Shown: one piece after another, positions 34,104 to 46,497 of the stretch
Layout of the letters: each line of letters opens with the position of its first letter
How positions within the stretch are numbered: position 1 is the first letter of the stretch
Assembly (NCBI GenBank): GCA_032158295.1
Contig: CM063258.1
Location: 1,446,001 to 1,510,000 of the forward strand
Direction of reading: 5' to 3'
Source: Pycnopodia helianthoides
Taxonomy: Eukaryota > Echinodermata > Asteroidea > Forcipulatida > Asteriidae
Length of the DNA stretch: 64,000 nucleotides
The notes under the pieces: generated by a model
What the model was told of the DNA's origin: nothing
Databases searched by the model: none
What the model saw: only the letters and a program-made list of their open reading frames with translations
Position numbers and translations under genes: made by a program

Positions 34104-35616
34104 CACTGCAAGCACTGCACGCATGACGTACTTCCTGAACAAGAATCTGTGCAAGCTGATTAGCCCATCCCAGCGGCCGAGCGAATTGTTGATCAACAAA
34201 CCGCGCTGGTTGGTATGGAGGGCCGAATGTTAGCAAAACATTCAATCGCGGGTACAGATATGGTGACCAAATTCAAAATTTCTGCAACTTTCAACAAACA
34301 ATATACATCTTATGATTGGTTGCTTTGTTTCCAACAAATTCAACAGTATTTTTGAAAATTTGTTACAAACTGTGGCTATCCGTTTTTGCTTTGCATTTAT
34401 GGCTTCCCATAGTTTTCCAACCTTGGTTGGCAATGACTTGGGCTGTGACGTTGCAAAAGAAAGGTCTATTTACTAATAATTTCCCTGCTGCAAACCCGAC
34501 CTCTCCTCGGCAAACTATAGAGGGCCCACTGTATTGTGAATTACCCATTCATGTATATTAATAAGTATGTAAATAAGGGAAAATACTATTCTGGATTTAG
34601 ATCACCCCAAAGACTGCATAATATATTTTTCGGGGGGGACCCCAAATTTGAACTTATTTTTAAGAAAGTGCTTTCACTTTGAGCAACTCTTCAAAACACA
34701 AACAATCAAAATAAAATCTGTGTAAGAAAAACAAGAACCACTTGGCAAAGAGCCAACTAATGCTTTTGATACGAAAGCGTCAAGAGTTTATTCACAAGAA
34801 AGCAATAATTTTGCAAAGAGTTTTTTATCCAACTATTGCAGATGATTAAATAAACAAATAACATTCAAGATTATGTAACAGAACGGCTCATTATATCCAA
34901 CATTTAATTACTCTGTACATTGTTAATTTAATGTTAATATTACACATATATGTACTACCATACTTTCTCTATGGTACTACAAATTGTTTCGCACTTTAAT
35001 GGTAGAAGACAAAACCACATTTTTGGGAGGTCAATTTTCATGGCACTCTGAAAACGATTGCTAGACAAACTTTTATGCCCCACGTTTACGAAGCCACCGA
35101 AGGAGCATACTGTATCCGACATGTACTTCTGTGGGTGTGTGCAGGCTTACCCTAGGGGCCCTTGTGGGGGTATTTTACACATTGGAACAATGGACCATAC
35201 AAAGTTTTTCTTAGTTCAACTTGGACCCTACAGAGGAATTCTTTAAAAAAAAAAAAGAATACCAGAACAACTATGGCAAGACCCTTCTGCAAGGTTGTGT
35301 TTGTGTGTATGTGTGCAATCATTGACAATAGCTCAAGAAGGACTTTGCATATCAACTCAAAACTTGGTCCTTGGATCCCCTAAAAGCATTATTTTTTGTA
35401 CCACATAGGTCAAATGTCAAGATAAGGATTGGCTTGCGAGGCATTTGTTTTTACCAAACATAGCTTTTCTTGTCTTCTACTGAAAGACACAAATAAGCAA
35501 GGAACGACAACAGAAAATACTGCCAAACAATTTCTGCTAAGCTAAAGTGAGCAGGACTACCAGTCATACATGGTACATGTGACATGGTATTTTTTGCTGG
35601 TAACCTTATTTTAGTC

Positions 35617-35993
35617 TTAAAGGCACTGGACACAGTTGGTAAATACTCAAAACAAATAGCAGCTTAAAAACTTACTTGGTAATGAGCAACGGAGAGCTGT
35701 TGATAGTATAAAACATTGTGGGAAACGACTCCCTCTGAAGTAACGTAGTTTTTGAGAAAGAGGTAATTTCTCACTTAAATATTAAAAGACTTCTGGCCAG
35801 AAGTCTTTTATTATGCACCTGAAAGCATACAAATTTGTGCAACGAGGGTGTTTTTTCTTTCATTATTTTCTTGCAACTGCGATGACCAATTGAGTCAAAA
35901 TTTTCACAGATTTGTTATTTTATGCATATGATGGCATACACCAAGTGAGAATACTGGTTTTTGACAATAACCAAAGGTGTCCAGTGCCTTTAA
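35617..35993. mobile_element. TTAA-flanked MITE, family 1 relative (flank Y of E)
   Basis: Duplicate of 19086-19462. Confidence 0.7.
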
Positions 35994-36409
35994 GCATAAT
36001 TTCGATGTGCTTTAATTGCTACTTTTTATGCTCAAAGCAGATCTAGAATAATTGACCCGGTGCCCTTGACATTGTATTTTGGCTTGGTAAGTATTTCCTG
36101 GTAAGCATATTTGCTTTGTGCTTAGATTAATCTTGTAAGCATATTTGCTTTGTGCTTAGATTAATTTTGTAAGCGTCAATTTGTTGTGTATGGTAAACAC
36201 TGCCATGAAGTTGGACCCTTTACTGGACTCACTTCAACCCATTGTGTGACACTTGCCGAAACCCGTCACTTCCCGCCAATACTGTAAAACAAAGATTCAT
36301 TTGCTCATAATAGTAAGAATCGTTTTCAAAATGTAAGACCTAATTAGGGTCTATAGGCCTAAAGTAAGGATTTCTCAGCATTGACCCAATTCTCCTGACG
36401 CCATCATCA

Positions 36410-37009
36410 TGTAGAGACACGGGAAGGAGGCCGGTCCTCTATTTAAAAAGGACGAGGATTCACCAAAAGACAATACAATCAAAGCAACAAATGCTATAGA
36501 TGACATGTAAAATATAACAATAATCTCCTGTACTGGTTTAATTTCTCCAATACAATAGCACAAAACATGCAATACAATGCAAAAAGTCACAATACAACTA
36601 CACAACTAAACAATGCACTGTCAAAGGAAGGTCACAAAAAGGTCAGCACACACGATCTGGCTACACGGACGCACGTGTGATGGTGCTGCCTGGCAAATAC
36701 ACACATGGTTTTACAATGATTCCGATCAAAATAGAGCCCTAAAAATCACAGTAGTTCAGGTATAAATGAGGGTTTGCATACAAAATAATACTCACACAGA
36801 GTTCTATGACCCTATCCCTTCCAGATAAATAATGTTAGGAGCATGGCTAGAGCCATGCTCCACACAAAATGGACAGAAATGGAGACCCAAAATATATGTG
36901 CTCTCTCAAGAAACGAAGCTAAAGAAATAGAGAGAGATTGTCACGTGACAACTCCAAAAGTAAACTTTCCTACAAGTTCAACAATGAGGGCGCACTTGGG
37001 ATCCCTACA
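36410..37009. mobile_element. Putative 600-bp TGTAG element (flank Y of E)
   Basis: Duplicate of 19879-20478, again bounded by ATCA. Confidence 0.5.
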
Positions 37010-37771
37010 ATCACAATAATCTTGGTTGTGCCATTTTGATAGGCAATGTTCTTTTATGCATGTACATGAGACCTTTCCATTATTGATAAACAAAAAGACC
37101 CTGGTTGGCATGGATGGCCGAATGTTAGCAAAACACTCAATCGTGTTAACAGAATGTTGTGACCAAGTTCAGTTCTGCAAACTTTCAACTAAATCAAAAT
37201 GCATCCAATGATTGTTTGCTTTGTTTCCAACTTATTCAACACTATTTTTGAATATTTGTGTGACATTGTTACAAACTGTGGCTATCCTTTTTTGCTTTGC
37301 ATTTGTGGCTTCCCATAGTTTTCCAACCTTGATTGGCAAAAACTTGGGCTGTGATGTTGCATGAATTTTAGGCGACACGTGGCAGACAGTAGCTGAGTGT
37401 GACGTTAGTGCAATAGGGTCTTTAGAATGTTTCAGACATCACATAACACTGATATCATGGGTGATGTTGAGGTTCTTTTGTAAGGCCAATAACCTTTTAT
37501 CCAAGAAGCACCCCATTTGGGTTTACAGAGTTAATTATTAATACATTATTATAGTTTGTTGGGGGAGGAAGAAGGGAGGGGGGGTTACGACATGAGTTTG
37601 TGAATTGATAAACATACCAACTCAAACAATCATTGAGTTTTTTGTACAGAGATTCTTTTTTTTGGGGGGGGGGGTTGTAAACCCTGGGCACGTTTTTAGT
37701 GCTCTTTACCAGAGACCTGTTTCTTAACAAATAACTGACTAAAACTTAGAGAGAGGGCGGATGGTTGACCG

Positions 37772-38267
37772 TTGCAAAGACTGGGAATCCTCTTAGGTGT
37801 TGAGCAATCGAGAACTTAACACTTATATTTCACATTGTGTGCAGTGGAAAGGTCAGGGACAAGTTTATTTTGGGGCACAATTCAATCATATTTATGGGGT
37901 GTATGCTGTTTTTTTTCTCTAAAAGTCAAGACCATTGTTAAAAACTGTCTGGAAAAACCCTATGCCTGACATACAACTCATTTCAAACAACTGACTTTCA
38001 AAATATGCATTCATCCAGAAATCTAATCTGTATGCAGTTTTAGCTAGTTGAAATGTATGTAGATTTTCACTGCGCATGATGTCAACAACCAACAATGCAA
38101 AGTGCCTTGCTCTGTGTATTGCATTTGTATAACCCAAGTTGCATTCAAGTACATGGTTGTGAGGAAAATACTTTCATTGGTGTTTGGCTTCTTGTCCAAT
38201 AAGAAATTGGAAACTCACTTACATCGGAAGGAGCTGTTGTGGCTCATTATTATCTAAGTTGACCAAG
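37772..38267 (+). promoter_or_regulatory. Conserved 5' module of copy F
   Basis: Apparently identical to the module before copy D (offset 16530). Confidence 0.4.
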
Positions 38268-41200
38268 ATGTCTTGCCCAATTTGCACGGAGCAATATCAA
38301 CAAACACAACAGCCGAAAGTCCTGACTTGCGGACACACTTTCTGCATGAATTGCATAAGCGGTTGGTTCAGAACCCAACAAGAGCAACACTCTGCACTAA
38401 GTGGAACCGTAGAATGTCCTTTGTGCCGGAAAAACACCCCCCTCTCAGCATCTGGTAATGGGGTGGCATCACTGCCCACGAACTTTGCACTGAAGGAATT
38501 GGTCGAAGAAAGTGAGGAATTTGTGGACGATGACAGTAATGTCTCTAAAAAGACCTGCTCTAAACATACCGGAAAGGCTCTTGAATATTCATGCGAAACA
38601 TGCAATGGGGAGTTGGTTTGTGGACAGTGCGTCAAGTCAAAGCATCAACAAGCAACTGGACATCAAATCATTCACCTCTTGTCCGCTATGGAGAAAGAGC
38701 AGAAAGAAAAAGCCGAACTCCAGAGAAAGGTTCTGGAACTCCAACAGCGAAACTCTGAGCTGACTTGCAGTACTTCAGTCTCCATGTCAAAACCAAATCA
38801 CTGCGACAACAGTTATGGTCAGACCAAAATGAACACATTACTAACAGAAATATTGGGAGCAAAAAAACTTCTAAAGACCAATCTCAGCCAAGGAAAGTCT
38901 TCTTCCACTACCAGCGGACTTGTTTCCAATCCTGGTCAAGAGACAGCAGCTGTTGACAAAGCTTATGGAGCAGTTCTTGATGAGATACGAAATCCTCAGG
39001 CCAGGCTGGAACAAGTGTCATCACCAAGTTCCCAACAAAAACCTGCAGTGAGTACCTTTGAAGATCTTTACAGCCCAACCCCCTCTGACTCAAGCCTGTC
39101 AGGGAAACCAAAAACCCTGCCTATGACTGTTTGCAGGTTTCGTCCTCATTCTGTCGTACTTTCGCCAAGTTCCCAACAAAAAACAGCAGTGAGTACATTT
39201 GAAGATCTTTACAGCCCAGCTCCCTCTGACTCAAGCCTATCAGGGAAACCCAAAACCCTGCCTAAGACTTTTCGCAGGTCTCGTCCTCATTCTCTTGTAC
39301 CTTCGCTAAGTGCCCCCCAAAAAACACCATTGACTTCATTTGAAGATCTTCATGATCAAAGTCCCTCTAACCTGAGCCTGTCAGGGGAACCCAACTTCCT
39401 GCCTAAGCCGGTTCCGAGGTCTTGTCCTCATTCTGTCGCACTTTCGCCAGGTGCCCAACAAAAAACAACAGTGAGTTCATTTGAAGATCTTTACAGCCCA
39501 ACTACCTTTGGCTCAAGCATTTCAGGGAAACCTAAAACCCTGCCTAAGACTTTTCGCAGGATTCGTCCTCATTCTGCCGTACTTTCGCCAAGTGCCCAAC
39601 AAAAAACAACAGTGAGTTCATTTGAACATCTTTACAGCACTACTCACTCTGACTCGAGCCTGTCAGGGGAGCCCAACTTCCTGCCTAAGCCGGTTCCGAG
39701 GTCTAGTCCTCATTCTGCCGTACTTTCGCCAAGTTCCCAACAAAAAACAGCAGTGAGTACATTTGAAGATCTTTACAGCCCAGCTCCCTCTGACTCAAGC
39801 CTGTCAGGGAAACCCAAAACCCTGCCTAAGACTTTTCGCAGGTCTCGTCCTCATTCTGTTGTACCTTCGCCAAGTGCCCAACAAAAATCAACAGTGAGTA
39901 CATTTGAAGACCTTCATGATCAAAGTCCTTCTAACTCAAGTCTGTCAGGTGGGTCCAACTTCCTGCCCAAGCCTGTTCCAAGGTGTCGTTCTCATTCTGC
40001 CGTACTTTCGCCAATTGCCCAAAACATATCAGCAGTGAGTACATTTGACGATCTTTACAGCCCAACTCCCTCTGACTCAAGCCTGTCAAAGAAACCAAAA
40101 ACCCTGCCTAAACCTGTTCCGAGGTCTCGTCCTTATTCTGTCGAACTAACGCGAAATGCCCAACAAAAAACAGCAGGGAATACATTTGAAGATCTTTACA
40201 GCCAAACTCCCTCTGACTCCAGACTGTCAGGGACACCCAAAACCCTGCCTGAGACTGTTCGCAGGTCTCGTCATAATTTTGTTGTACTTTCGCCAAGTGC
40301 TAAACAAAAAACAGCAGTGAGTACATTTGAAGTTCATCATGATCACAATCCCTCTAACTTAAGCCTGTCAGGGGGGCCTAACTTTCTGCCTAAGCCTGTT
40401 CCAAGTTCTCGTCCTCATTCTGTCGTACTTTCGCCAAGTGCCCAACAAAAAACAGCAGTGAGTACATTTGAAAATCTTTACAGCCCAACTACCTCTGACT
40501 CAAGCCTGTCAGGGAAAGCCAAAACCCTGCCTAAGACTTTTCGCAGGATTCAACCTCATTCTGCCGTACTTTCGCCAAGTGCCGAACAAAAAACAGCAGT
40601 GAGTACATTTGCAGATCTTTACAGCTCAACTCCTTCTGACTCAAGCCTGTCAGGAAAACCCCAAACCCTGCCTATGACTGTTTGCAGGTCTGGTCCTCAT
40701 TCTGCCATACTTTCGCCAAGTGCCCAACAAAAAACAACAGTGAGTTCATTTGAACATCTTTACAGCACTACTCACTCTGACTCGAGCCTGTCAGGGGAGC
40801 CCAACTTCCTGCCTAAGCCTGCACCGAGGTCTCGTCCTTATTCTGTTGCACTTTCGCCAAGTTCCCAACAAACAACAGCAGTTAGTACATTTGAAGATCT
40901 TTACAGCCCAACTTCCTTTGGCTCCAGCATTTCAGGGAAACCCAAAACCCTGCCTAAGACTTTTCGCAGGATTCGTCCTCATTCTGCCGTACTTTCGCCA
41001 AGTGCCCAACAAAAAACAGCAGTGAGTACGATTGAAGATCTTTACAGCACAACTCCCTCCGACTCGAGCCGGTCATCAAAGAAGCCCAACTTCCTGCCTA
41101 AGCCTGCACCGAGGTCTCGTCCTTATTCTGTTGCACTTTCGCCAAGTTCCCAACAAACAACAGCAGTTAGTACATTTGAAGATCTTTACAGCCCAACTAC

Positions 41201-41681
41201 CTTTGGCTCCAGCATTTCAGGGAAACCCAAAACCCTGCCTAAGACTTTTCGCAGGATTCGTCCTCATTCTGTCGTACTTTTGCCAGGTGCCCAACAAAAA
41301 ACAGCAGTGAGTACATTTGAAGATCTTTACAGCACAACTCCCTCTGACTCGAGCCTGTCAGGGGGGGCCAACTTCCTGCCTAAGCCTGTTCCGAGGTCTC
41401 GTCCTTATTCTGTCGCACCTTCGCCAAGTTCCCAACAAAAAACAGCAGTGAGTACATTTGAAGATCTTTACAGCACAACTCCCTCTGACTCGAGCCTGTC
41501 AGGGGGGGCCAACTTCCTGCCTAAGCCTGTTCCGAGGTCTCGCGCTTTATTTTCGTCGTCATCAAATCCCACCGACTCTTGTTCCGAGGTCTCGTCCTCA
41601 TTCTGTCGTACTTTTGCCAGGTGCCCAACAAAAAACAGCAGTGAGTTCATTCGAAGATCTTCCCGACCAAAGTCTTTCTAA
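38268..41681 (+). CDS. TRIM-like RING/B-box protein, copy F (1137 aa, 18 repeats, intact)
   Basis: Longest intact member. From the ATG at 38268: RING at residues 3-53 (C3, C6, C21, H23, C26, C29, then CPLC), B-box starting near residue 98, coiled coil at about 138-168, a linker of about 90 residues, then 18 repeats of 47 residues. The repeats make up about three quarters of the protein. They are rich in Ser, Pro, Thr and Lys, so probably disordered. Units alternate between GKPKTLPKTFRR and GEPNFLPKPVPR cores and nearly all carry R-x-R-P-[HY]-S and SP sites. The end, FIRRSSRPKSF, results from a frame change after the first ALFSSSSN block. No stop or frameshift elsewhere. RING-type ubiquitin ligase activity is inferred; substrates are unknown. 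Confidence 0.8.
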   Translation: MSCPICTEQYQQTQQPKVLTCGHTFCMNCISGWFRTQQEQHSALSGTVECPLCRKNTPLSASGNGVASLPTNFALKELVEESEEFVDDDSNVSKKTCSKHTGKALEYSCETCNGELVCGQCVKSKHQQATGHQIIHLLSAMEKEQKEKAELQRKVLELQQRNSELTCSTSVSMSKPNHCDNSYGQTKMNTLLTEILGAKKLLKTNLSQGKSSSTTSGLVSNPGQETAAVDKAYGAVLDEIRNPQARLEQVSSPSSQQKPAVSTFEDLYSPTPSDSSLSGKPKTLPMTVCRFRPHSVVLSPSSQQKTAVSTFEDLYSPAPSDSSLSGKPKTLPKTFRRSRPHSLVPSLSAPQKTPLTSFEDLHDQSPSNLSLSGEPNFLPKPVPRSCPHSVALSPGAQQKTTVSSFEDLYSPTTFGSSISGKPKTLPKTFRRIRPHSAVLSPSAQQKTTVSSFEHLYSTTHSDSSLSGEPNFLPKPVPRSSPHSAVLSPSSQQKTAVSTFEDLYSPAPSDSSLSGKPKTLPKTFRRSRPHSVVPSPSAQQKSTVSTFEDLHDQSPSNSSLSGGSNFLPKPVPRCRSHSAVLSPIAQNISAVSTFDDLYSPTPSDSSLSKKPKTLPKPVPRSRPYSVELTRNAQQKTAGNTFEDLYSQTPSDSRLSGTPKTLPETVRRSRHNFVVLSPSAKQKTAVSTFEVHHDHNPSNLSLSGGPNFLPKPVPSSRPHSVVLSPSAQQKTAVSTFENLYSPTTSDSSLSGKAKTLPKTFRRIQPHSAVLSPSAEQKTAVSTFADLYSSTPSDSSLSGKPQTLPMTVCRSGPHSAILSPSAQQKTTVSSFEHLYSTTHSDSSLSGEPNFLPKPAPRSRPYSVALSPSSQQTTAVSTFEDLYSPTSFGSSISGKPKTLPKTFRRIRPHSAVLSPSAQQKTAVSTIEDLYSTTPSDSSRSSKKPNFLPKPAPRSRPYSVALSPSSQQTTAVSTFEDLYSPTTFGSSISGKPKTLPKTFRRIRPHSVVLLPGAQQKTAVSTFEDLYSTTPSDSSLSGGANFLPKPVPRSRPYSVAPSPSSQQKTAVSTFEDLYSTTPSDSSLSGGANFLPKPVPRSRALFSSSSNPTDSCSEVSSSFCRTFARCPTKNSSEFIRRSSRPKSF
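39042..41566 (+). repeat. 141-bp coding tandem repeats, copy F (18 units)
   Basis: Eighteen units, with a two-unit (282-bp) higher-order period in places. Unit 15 reads SSKKPNF where C and E have SLAKPNF. Confidence 0.85.
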
Positions 41682-41913
41682 CTCAAGCCTGTCAGGGGAG
41701 CCCAACTTCCTGCCCAAGCCTGTTCCGAGGTCTCGTCCTTATTCTGTCGCACCTTCGCCAAGTTCCCAACAAAAAACAGCAGTGAGTACATTTGAAGATC
41801 TTTACAGCACAACTCCCTCTGACTCGAGCCTGTCAGGGGGGGCCAACTTCCTGCCTAAGCCTGTTCCGAGGTCTCGCGCTTTATTTTCGTCGTCATCAAA
41901 TCAGCGTAATTAA
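41581..41913 (+). pseudogene. Out-of-frame terminal repeats after copy F
   Basis: Same arrangement as after C and E; junction at 41567/41568. Presence in all three shows the frame change predates their duplication. Confidence 0.6.
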
Positions 41914-42417
41914 ACCTAGTCACACAGACTAACGAATATTGCCTGTCTTCCTTAGAAAACTCATTTTGCTCACGTTTTGTTCAAGAAAAACAAGCAAAAT
42001 TATGGATTGCACAAACTCTTTTAATAACTGCTGCATTAACAAATTATCTTTGATTTGAAAAATTAAGAAATGCCAACTTGTGCAACCCATACACACAAGT
42101 ACATTGTATTATACTGGCAAATATTGACATAAAAAACACTTTTAGTTCGGTATCTTCTTGAAAATGTGACTGTCGGGGCACATTCCTACTTACCGTGGGA
42201 CTTTGCGCTTACGGTCACCAGTTCATTTACAGCTACGGTTGGCACAAAATGTCTGCAATATCTGTGTAAGTAAAGAATACTGAATGTGATTTACATGTAC
42301 GCAAGTTACAAATTTCCTTTAAACTGCGCTTGATTTTTCTCCAACCAAAAGAGTTGATTTTGTCTTACAGTATTCAGCAGCATAAATTGGGCCCAAACTT
42401 GCTGCAATTTTACAGGT

Positions 42418-42811
42418 TTAAAGGAACATTACAGAATTGGTTTTGCTAACAACACAGTTGCTGGCAGTGTAAGCACTTTATGTAATCCACCATATACATA
42501 AACTGACAAACCTGTAGAAGTTTGAGATCGATCGGCCATCTGGGTCACGAGAAAATAGTGAAAAACCCATTACACATTTTGCATGAAATCGTATAGATTC
42601 AACAAATGAATAAAACGCTCACTGAGCGATAAACTCCAATCGGAAAATTAGTTTATTCATTTCTCATCAAATATGGCATTTCAGACAGAAATATTTCAAG
42701 GGATGTTTTCTATAATCATCATCATTAGACCGTGTAAGTTTTATGTAAATCTGTGATCAAAAAGTATATTTTACAAGTTTTTTTCTTACCAATTCTGTAA
42801 TGTTCCTTTAA
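42418..42811. mobile_element. TTAA-flanked MITE, family 2 (flank Y' of F)
   Basis: Copy of the 15018-15411 element at the same position of the flank. Confidence 0.7.
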
Positions 42812-44063
42812 TGTATGATTTGTTTATTTAAAACTATACTATAGGACAGGTAGTAATCTTTCATGAAGCTTAAAATTTCTATAAAATTATGGGCGTCATA
42901 TTTATAATGATCTTATTTTGGGAAAATATGGGAGCTTTACCTTGCGCTATGCTTTAATGATGCACTCGTAAGAGCACAACTAATGTGTTATTATTTTGAT
43001 TTGAAGGTAGTATACAGGATTGATAAGGATAACAAACATCATTGCTGACTATAATTATGAAGTTCTTACTTGAACCATTTTTTTCTGTGACATATTTTCC
43101 CTCTGAAAATCAGTCAAATTCGAGAAAACTGTATCTGAAAACCTACAAGACGCAACAGCTGATTTCAGTTGTAACAAGCAGAATTATTAAGTACAATGCG
43201 TTTACGTGATAAAAATTGTGCGTTGTTTTTAATATTTTCTCCTGACTCACAATGGATTTTGCTCAAATTTTGACAGGTTTGTTATTTCATGTGTATGGTC
43301 TCACAAAGCATGAACAATTTCTCTGACTATTTTGTCAGCTCTACCAGTCCTGTATAATATATTAAAGATTAATGTGACAGACTCATTTTTCGTTTTGATT
43401 TATCAATATGGGTGATTGAGCATACAGTGCGCCCTCATCCATAACCAGGAGCGGCTCACTTTCCTACAAAAGCGGTTGACTAAAACCATCCCACTCCAAC
43501 CCAGCACAGTATGGGAAGTTTGGTACCTTGAAATGTCTAACATTTATGTGAAAAACAATCTCTGCTGATACTTTTTGCTTTATCTGAATGCAAACCACCC
43601 AAAACTACCGGCCTTTGGAAAAACAGAAGGAACATATGATTTGTCATGTACAATTTTATGTAAACTTACTTTCCCACGTAAATAACTCATACCAACCGTA
43701 CATGTTCTTGTACATGTACTGAGTACACACACACAATACAGCCAGCCGAGACATTGTGTGGACAGGGTGTTTCAGTGTAACTAAATAAGTCTCAAGTTAT
43801 TAATCATTTAATGCAAACAATTTGAGGCAGAAAAGGAAATGCGACATTTTACTGTTACAACAATTTACTCATGAAATTGTAACCAAATGCGACAATTTGC
43901 TGTTAGTGTTACAAACAATTTACTCATGAAATGTTAACCAACTTCCCAGCACAATTTATATGAACCAAAGATCGAATAGCGCCGTAGGCGCTACACGATC
44001 TTTGATATGAACACAACAAAGTCGAAAGAGCAACGCTGTTGCTACTACTACTGGTATTATACT

Positions 44064-44180
44064 AGCCCACCTTGTTGGGCTGTTGGCTCTCTTTTAACAT
44101 CGGTCTTATAACACTGTAATGGTGAGTGTTATAAGACCAAAGTTAAAAGAGAGCCATATAACAGCCCAACAAGGTGGGCT
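44064..44180. repeat. Long imperfect inverted repeat (flank Y' of F)
   Basis: Copy of 16655-16771. Confidence 0.7.
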
Positions 44181-44941
44181 ACGCTGTTGCTAAAATAACG
44201 TTACTCGTGCCAATCTGTTCAACCCTGAACCATTGGTGGCTAAAGCCATTCATCGCCACACGCAAAAACGTACACATAACCAGTGCAAAATTTTAAACAG
44301 TGAAGCAAAACGTATCTTGCCATTTAAAAAATGTGTGACACTATCTTAGAAAAAAAATGTTCACAAGAAGAAAGTGTATACATTACTGATTCTGTTCCTA
44401 TAAGTTTTGCCAGTTAAACCTACCAATTAGTACACGAACTTACCATTTTAGAAAAATGTGCAGTTGTTTCAGAGTTGACACCGCCGAAGTTTGTAAAACA
44501 GACGTTTTAGCAACGGCTTTTTCGAAGCTGTAAAACTACTTTACATTGGTCCTAAGTTCAACTCAAAAATGACGTTGGTAAAATTTGCCCAATCACAAAA
44601 TTTGTTAGAGCACCGTGTGTCTACACGTCAGAATGTACACTTCCCAAATCAGCCGTCGGGTTGCTAAAATAAGTTAACAAAAGAGCCCTCATGCGGCTGA
44701 ATCAGGGAGACTTGTAGTCTGGTTCCCAGACCCAAAAATCTCCGACTAGGCTCTTAACAAGTGACGTCAAGGAATCTTTGGTCAGGGAACCAGACTAACC
44801 ATCCTATACTATGGTAAAGATATCTGTTGTTGATCTTCGCTCGTCCCCAGCGCCTTGCCTTAAAACCAAAGGCGCTGGGATGGGCAAACGTACCGTTAAC
44901 GTTGATGCTCAGTCCCATCATGCATCACACTCACACTGCAA

Positions 44942-44983
44942 CACTGATCTCTATATACTGACGTCAGTATATAGAGATCAGTG
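44942..44983. repeat. Perfect 42-bp palindrome (flank Y' of F)
   Basis: Copy of 17532-17573 with no change, although the surrounding flank has diverged. Confidence 0.8.
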
Positions 44984-46497
44984 CACTGCAAGCACTGCAC
45001 GCATGACGTACTTCCTGAACAAGAATCTGTGCAAGCTGATTAGCCCATCCCAGCGGCCGAGCGAATTGTTGATCAACAAACCGCGCTGGTTGGTATGGAG
45101 GGCCGAATGTTAGCAAAACATTCAATCGCGGGTACAGATATGGTGACCAAATTCAAAATTTCTGCAACTTTCAACAAACAATATACATCTTATGATTGGT
45201 TGCTTTGTTTCCAACAAATTCAACAGTATTTTTGAAAATTTGTTACAAACTGTGGCTATCCGTTTGTGCTTTGCATTTATGGCTTCCCATAGTTTTCCAA
45301 CCTTGGTTGGCAATGACTTGGGCTGTGACGTTGCAAAAGAAAGGTCTATTTACTAATAATTTCCCTGCTGCAAACCCGACCTCTCCTCGGCAAACTATAG
45401 AGGGCCCACTGTATTGTGAATTACCCATTCATGTATATTAATAAGTATGTAAATAAGGGAAAATACTATTCTGGATTTAGATCACCCCAAAGACTGCATA
45501 ATATATTTTTCGGGGGGGACCCCAAATTTGAACTTATTTTTAAGAAAGTGCTTTCACTTTGAGCAACTCTTCAAAACACAAACAATCAAAATAAAATCTG
45601 TGTAAGAAAAACAAGAACCACTTGGCAAAGAGCCAACTAATGCTTTTGATACGAAAGCGTCAAGAGTTTATTCACAAGAAAGCAATAATTTTGCAAAGAG
45701 TTTTTTATCCAACTATTGCAGATGATTAAGTAAACAAATAACATTCAAGATTATGTAACAGAACGGCTCATTATATCCAACATTTAATTACTCTGTACAT
45801 TGTTAATTTAATGTTAATATTACACATATATGTACTACCATACTTTCTCTATGGTACTACAAATTGTTTCGCACTTTAATGGTAGAAGACAAAACCACAT
45901 TTTTGGGAGGTCAATTTTCATGGCACTCTGAAAACGATTGCTAGACAAACTTTTATGCCCCACGTTTACGAAGCCACCGAAGGAGCATACTGTATCCGAC
46001 ATGTACTTCTGTGGGTGTGTGCAGGCTTACCCTAGGGGCCCTTGTGGGGGTATTTTACACATTGGAACAATGGACCAAACAAAGTTTTTCTTAGTTCAAC
46101 TTGGACCCTACAGAGGAATTCTTAAAATAAAAAAAAAGAATACCAGAACAACTATGGCAAGACCCTTCTGCAAGGTTGTGTTTGTGTGTATGTGTGCAAT
46201 CATTGACAATAGCTCAAGAAGGACTTTGCATATCAACTCAAAACTTGGTCCTTGGATCCCCTAAAAGCATTATTTTTTGTACCACATAGGTCAAATGTCA
46301 AGATAAGGATTGGCTTGCGAGGCATTTGTTTTTACCAAACATAGCTTTTCTTGTCTTCTACTGAAAGACACAAATAAGCAAGGAACGACAACAGAAAATA
46401 CTGCCAAACAATTTCTGCTAAGCTAAAGTGAGCAGGACTACCAGTCATACATGGTACATGTGACATGGTATTTTTTGCTGGTAACCTTATTTTAGTC

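Larger units (their letters stand above)
31044..37771. other. Y-type 3' flank of copy E
   Basis: Near-identical copy of 14514-21241, including every MITE, hairpin and direct repeat described there. The visible differences are in homopolymers, such as an A-run near 35245 and poly-G near 37664. No gene seen. Confidence 0.75.

Noticed and set aside
39042..41566. Splice-like sites in each repeat (GCAGTGAGT donor, TTTTCGCAGG acceptor)
   Set aside because: Excision between any donor and acceptor would remove 89 + 141n bases, always 2 mod 3, so it would break the frame and would not reach the out-of-frame terminal repeats. Without transcripts there is no support.
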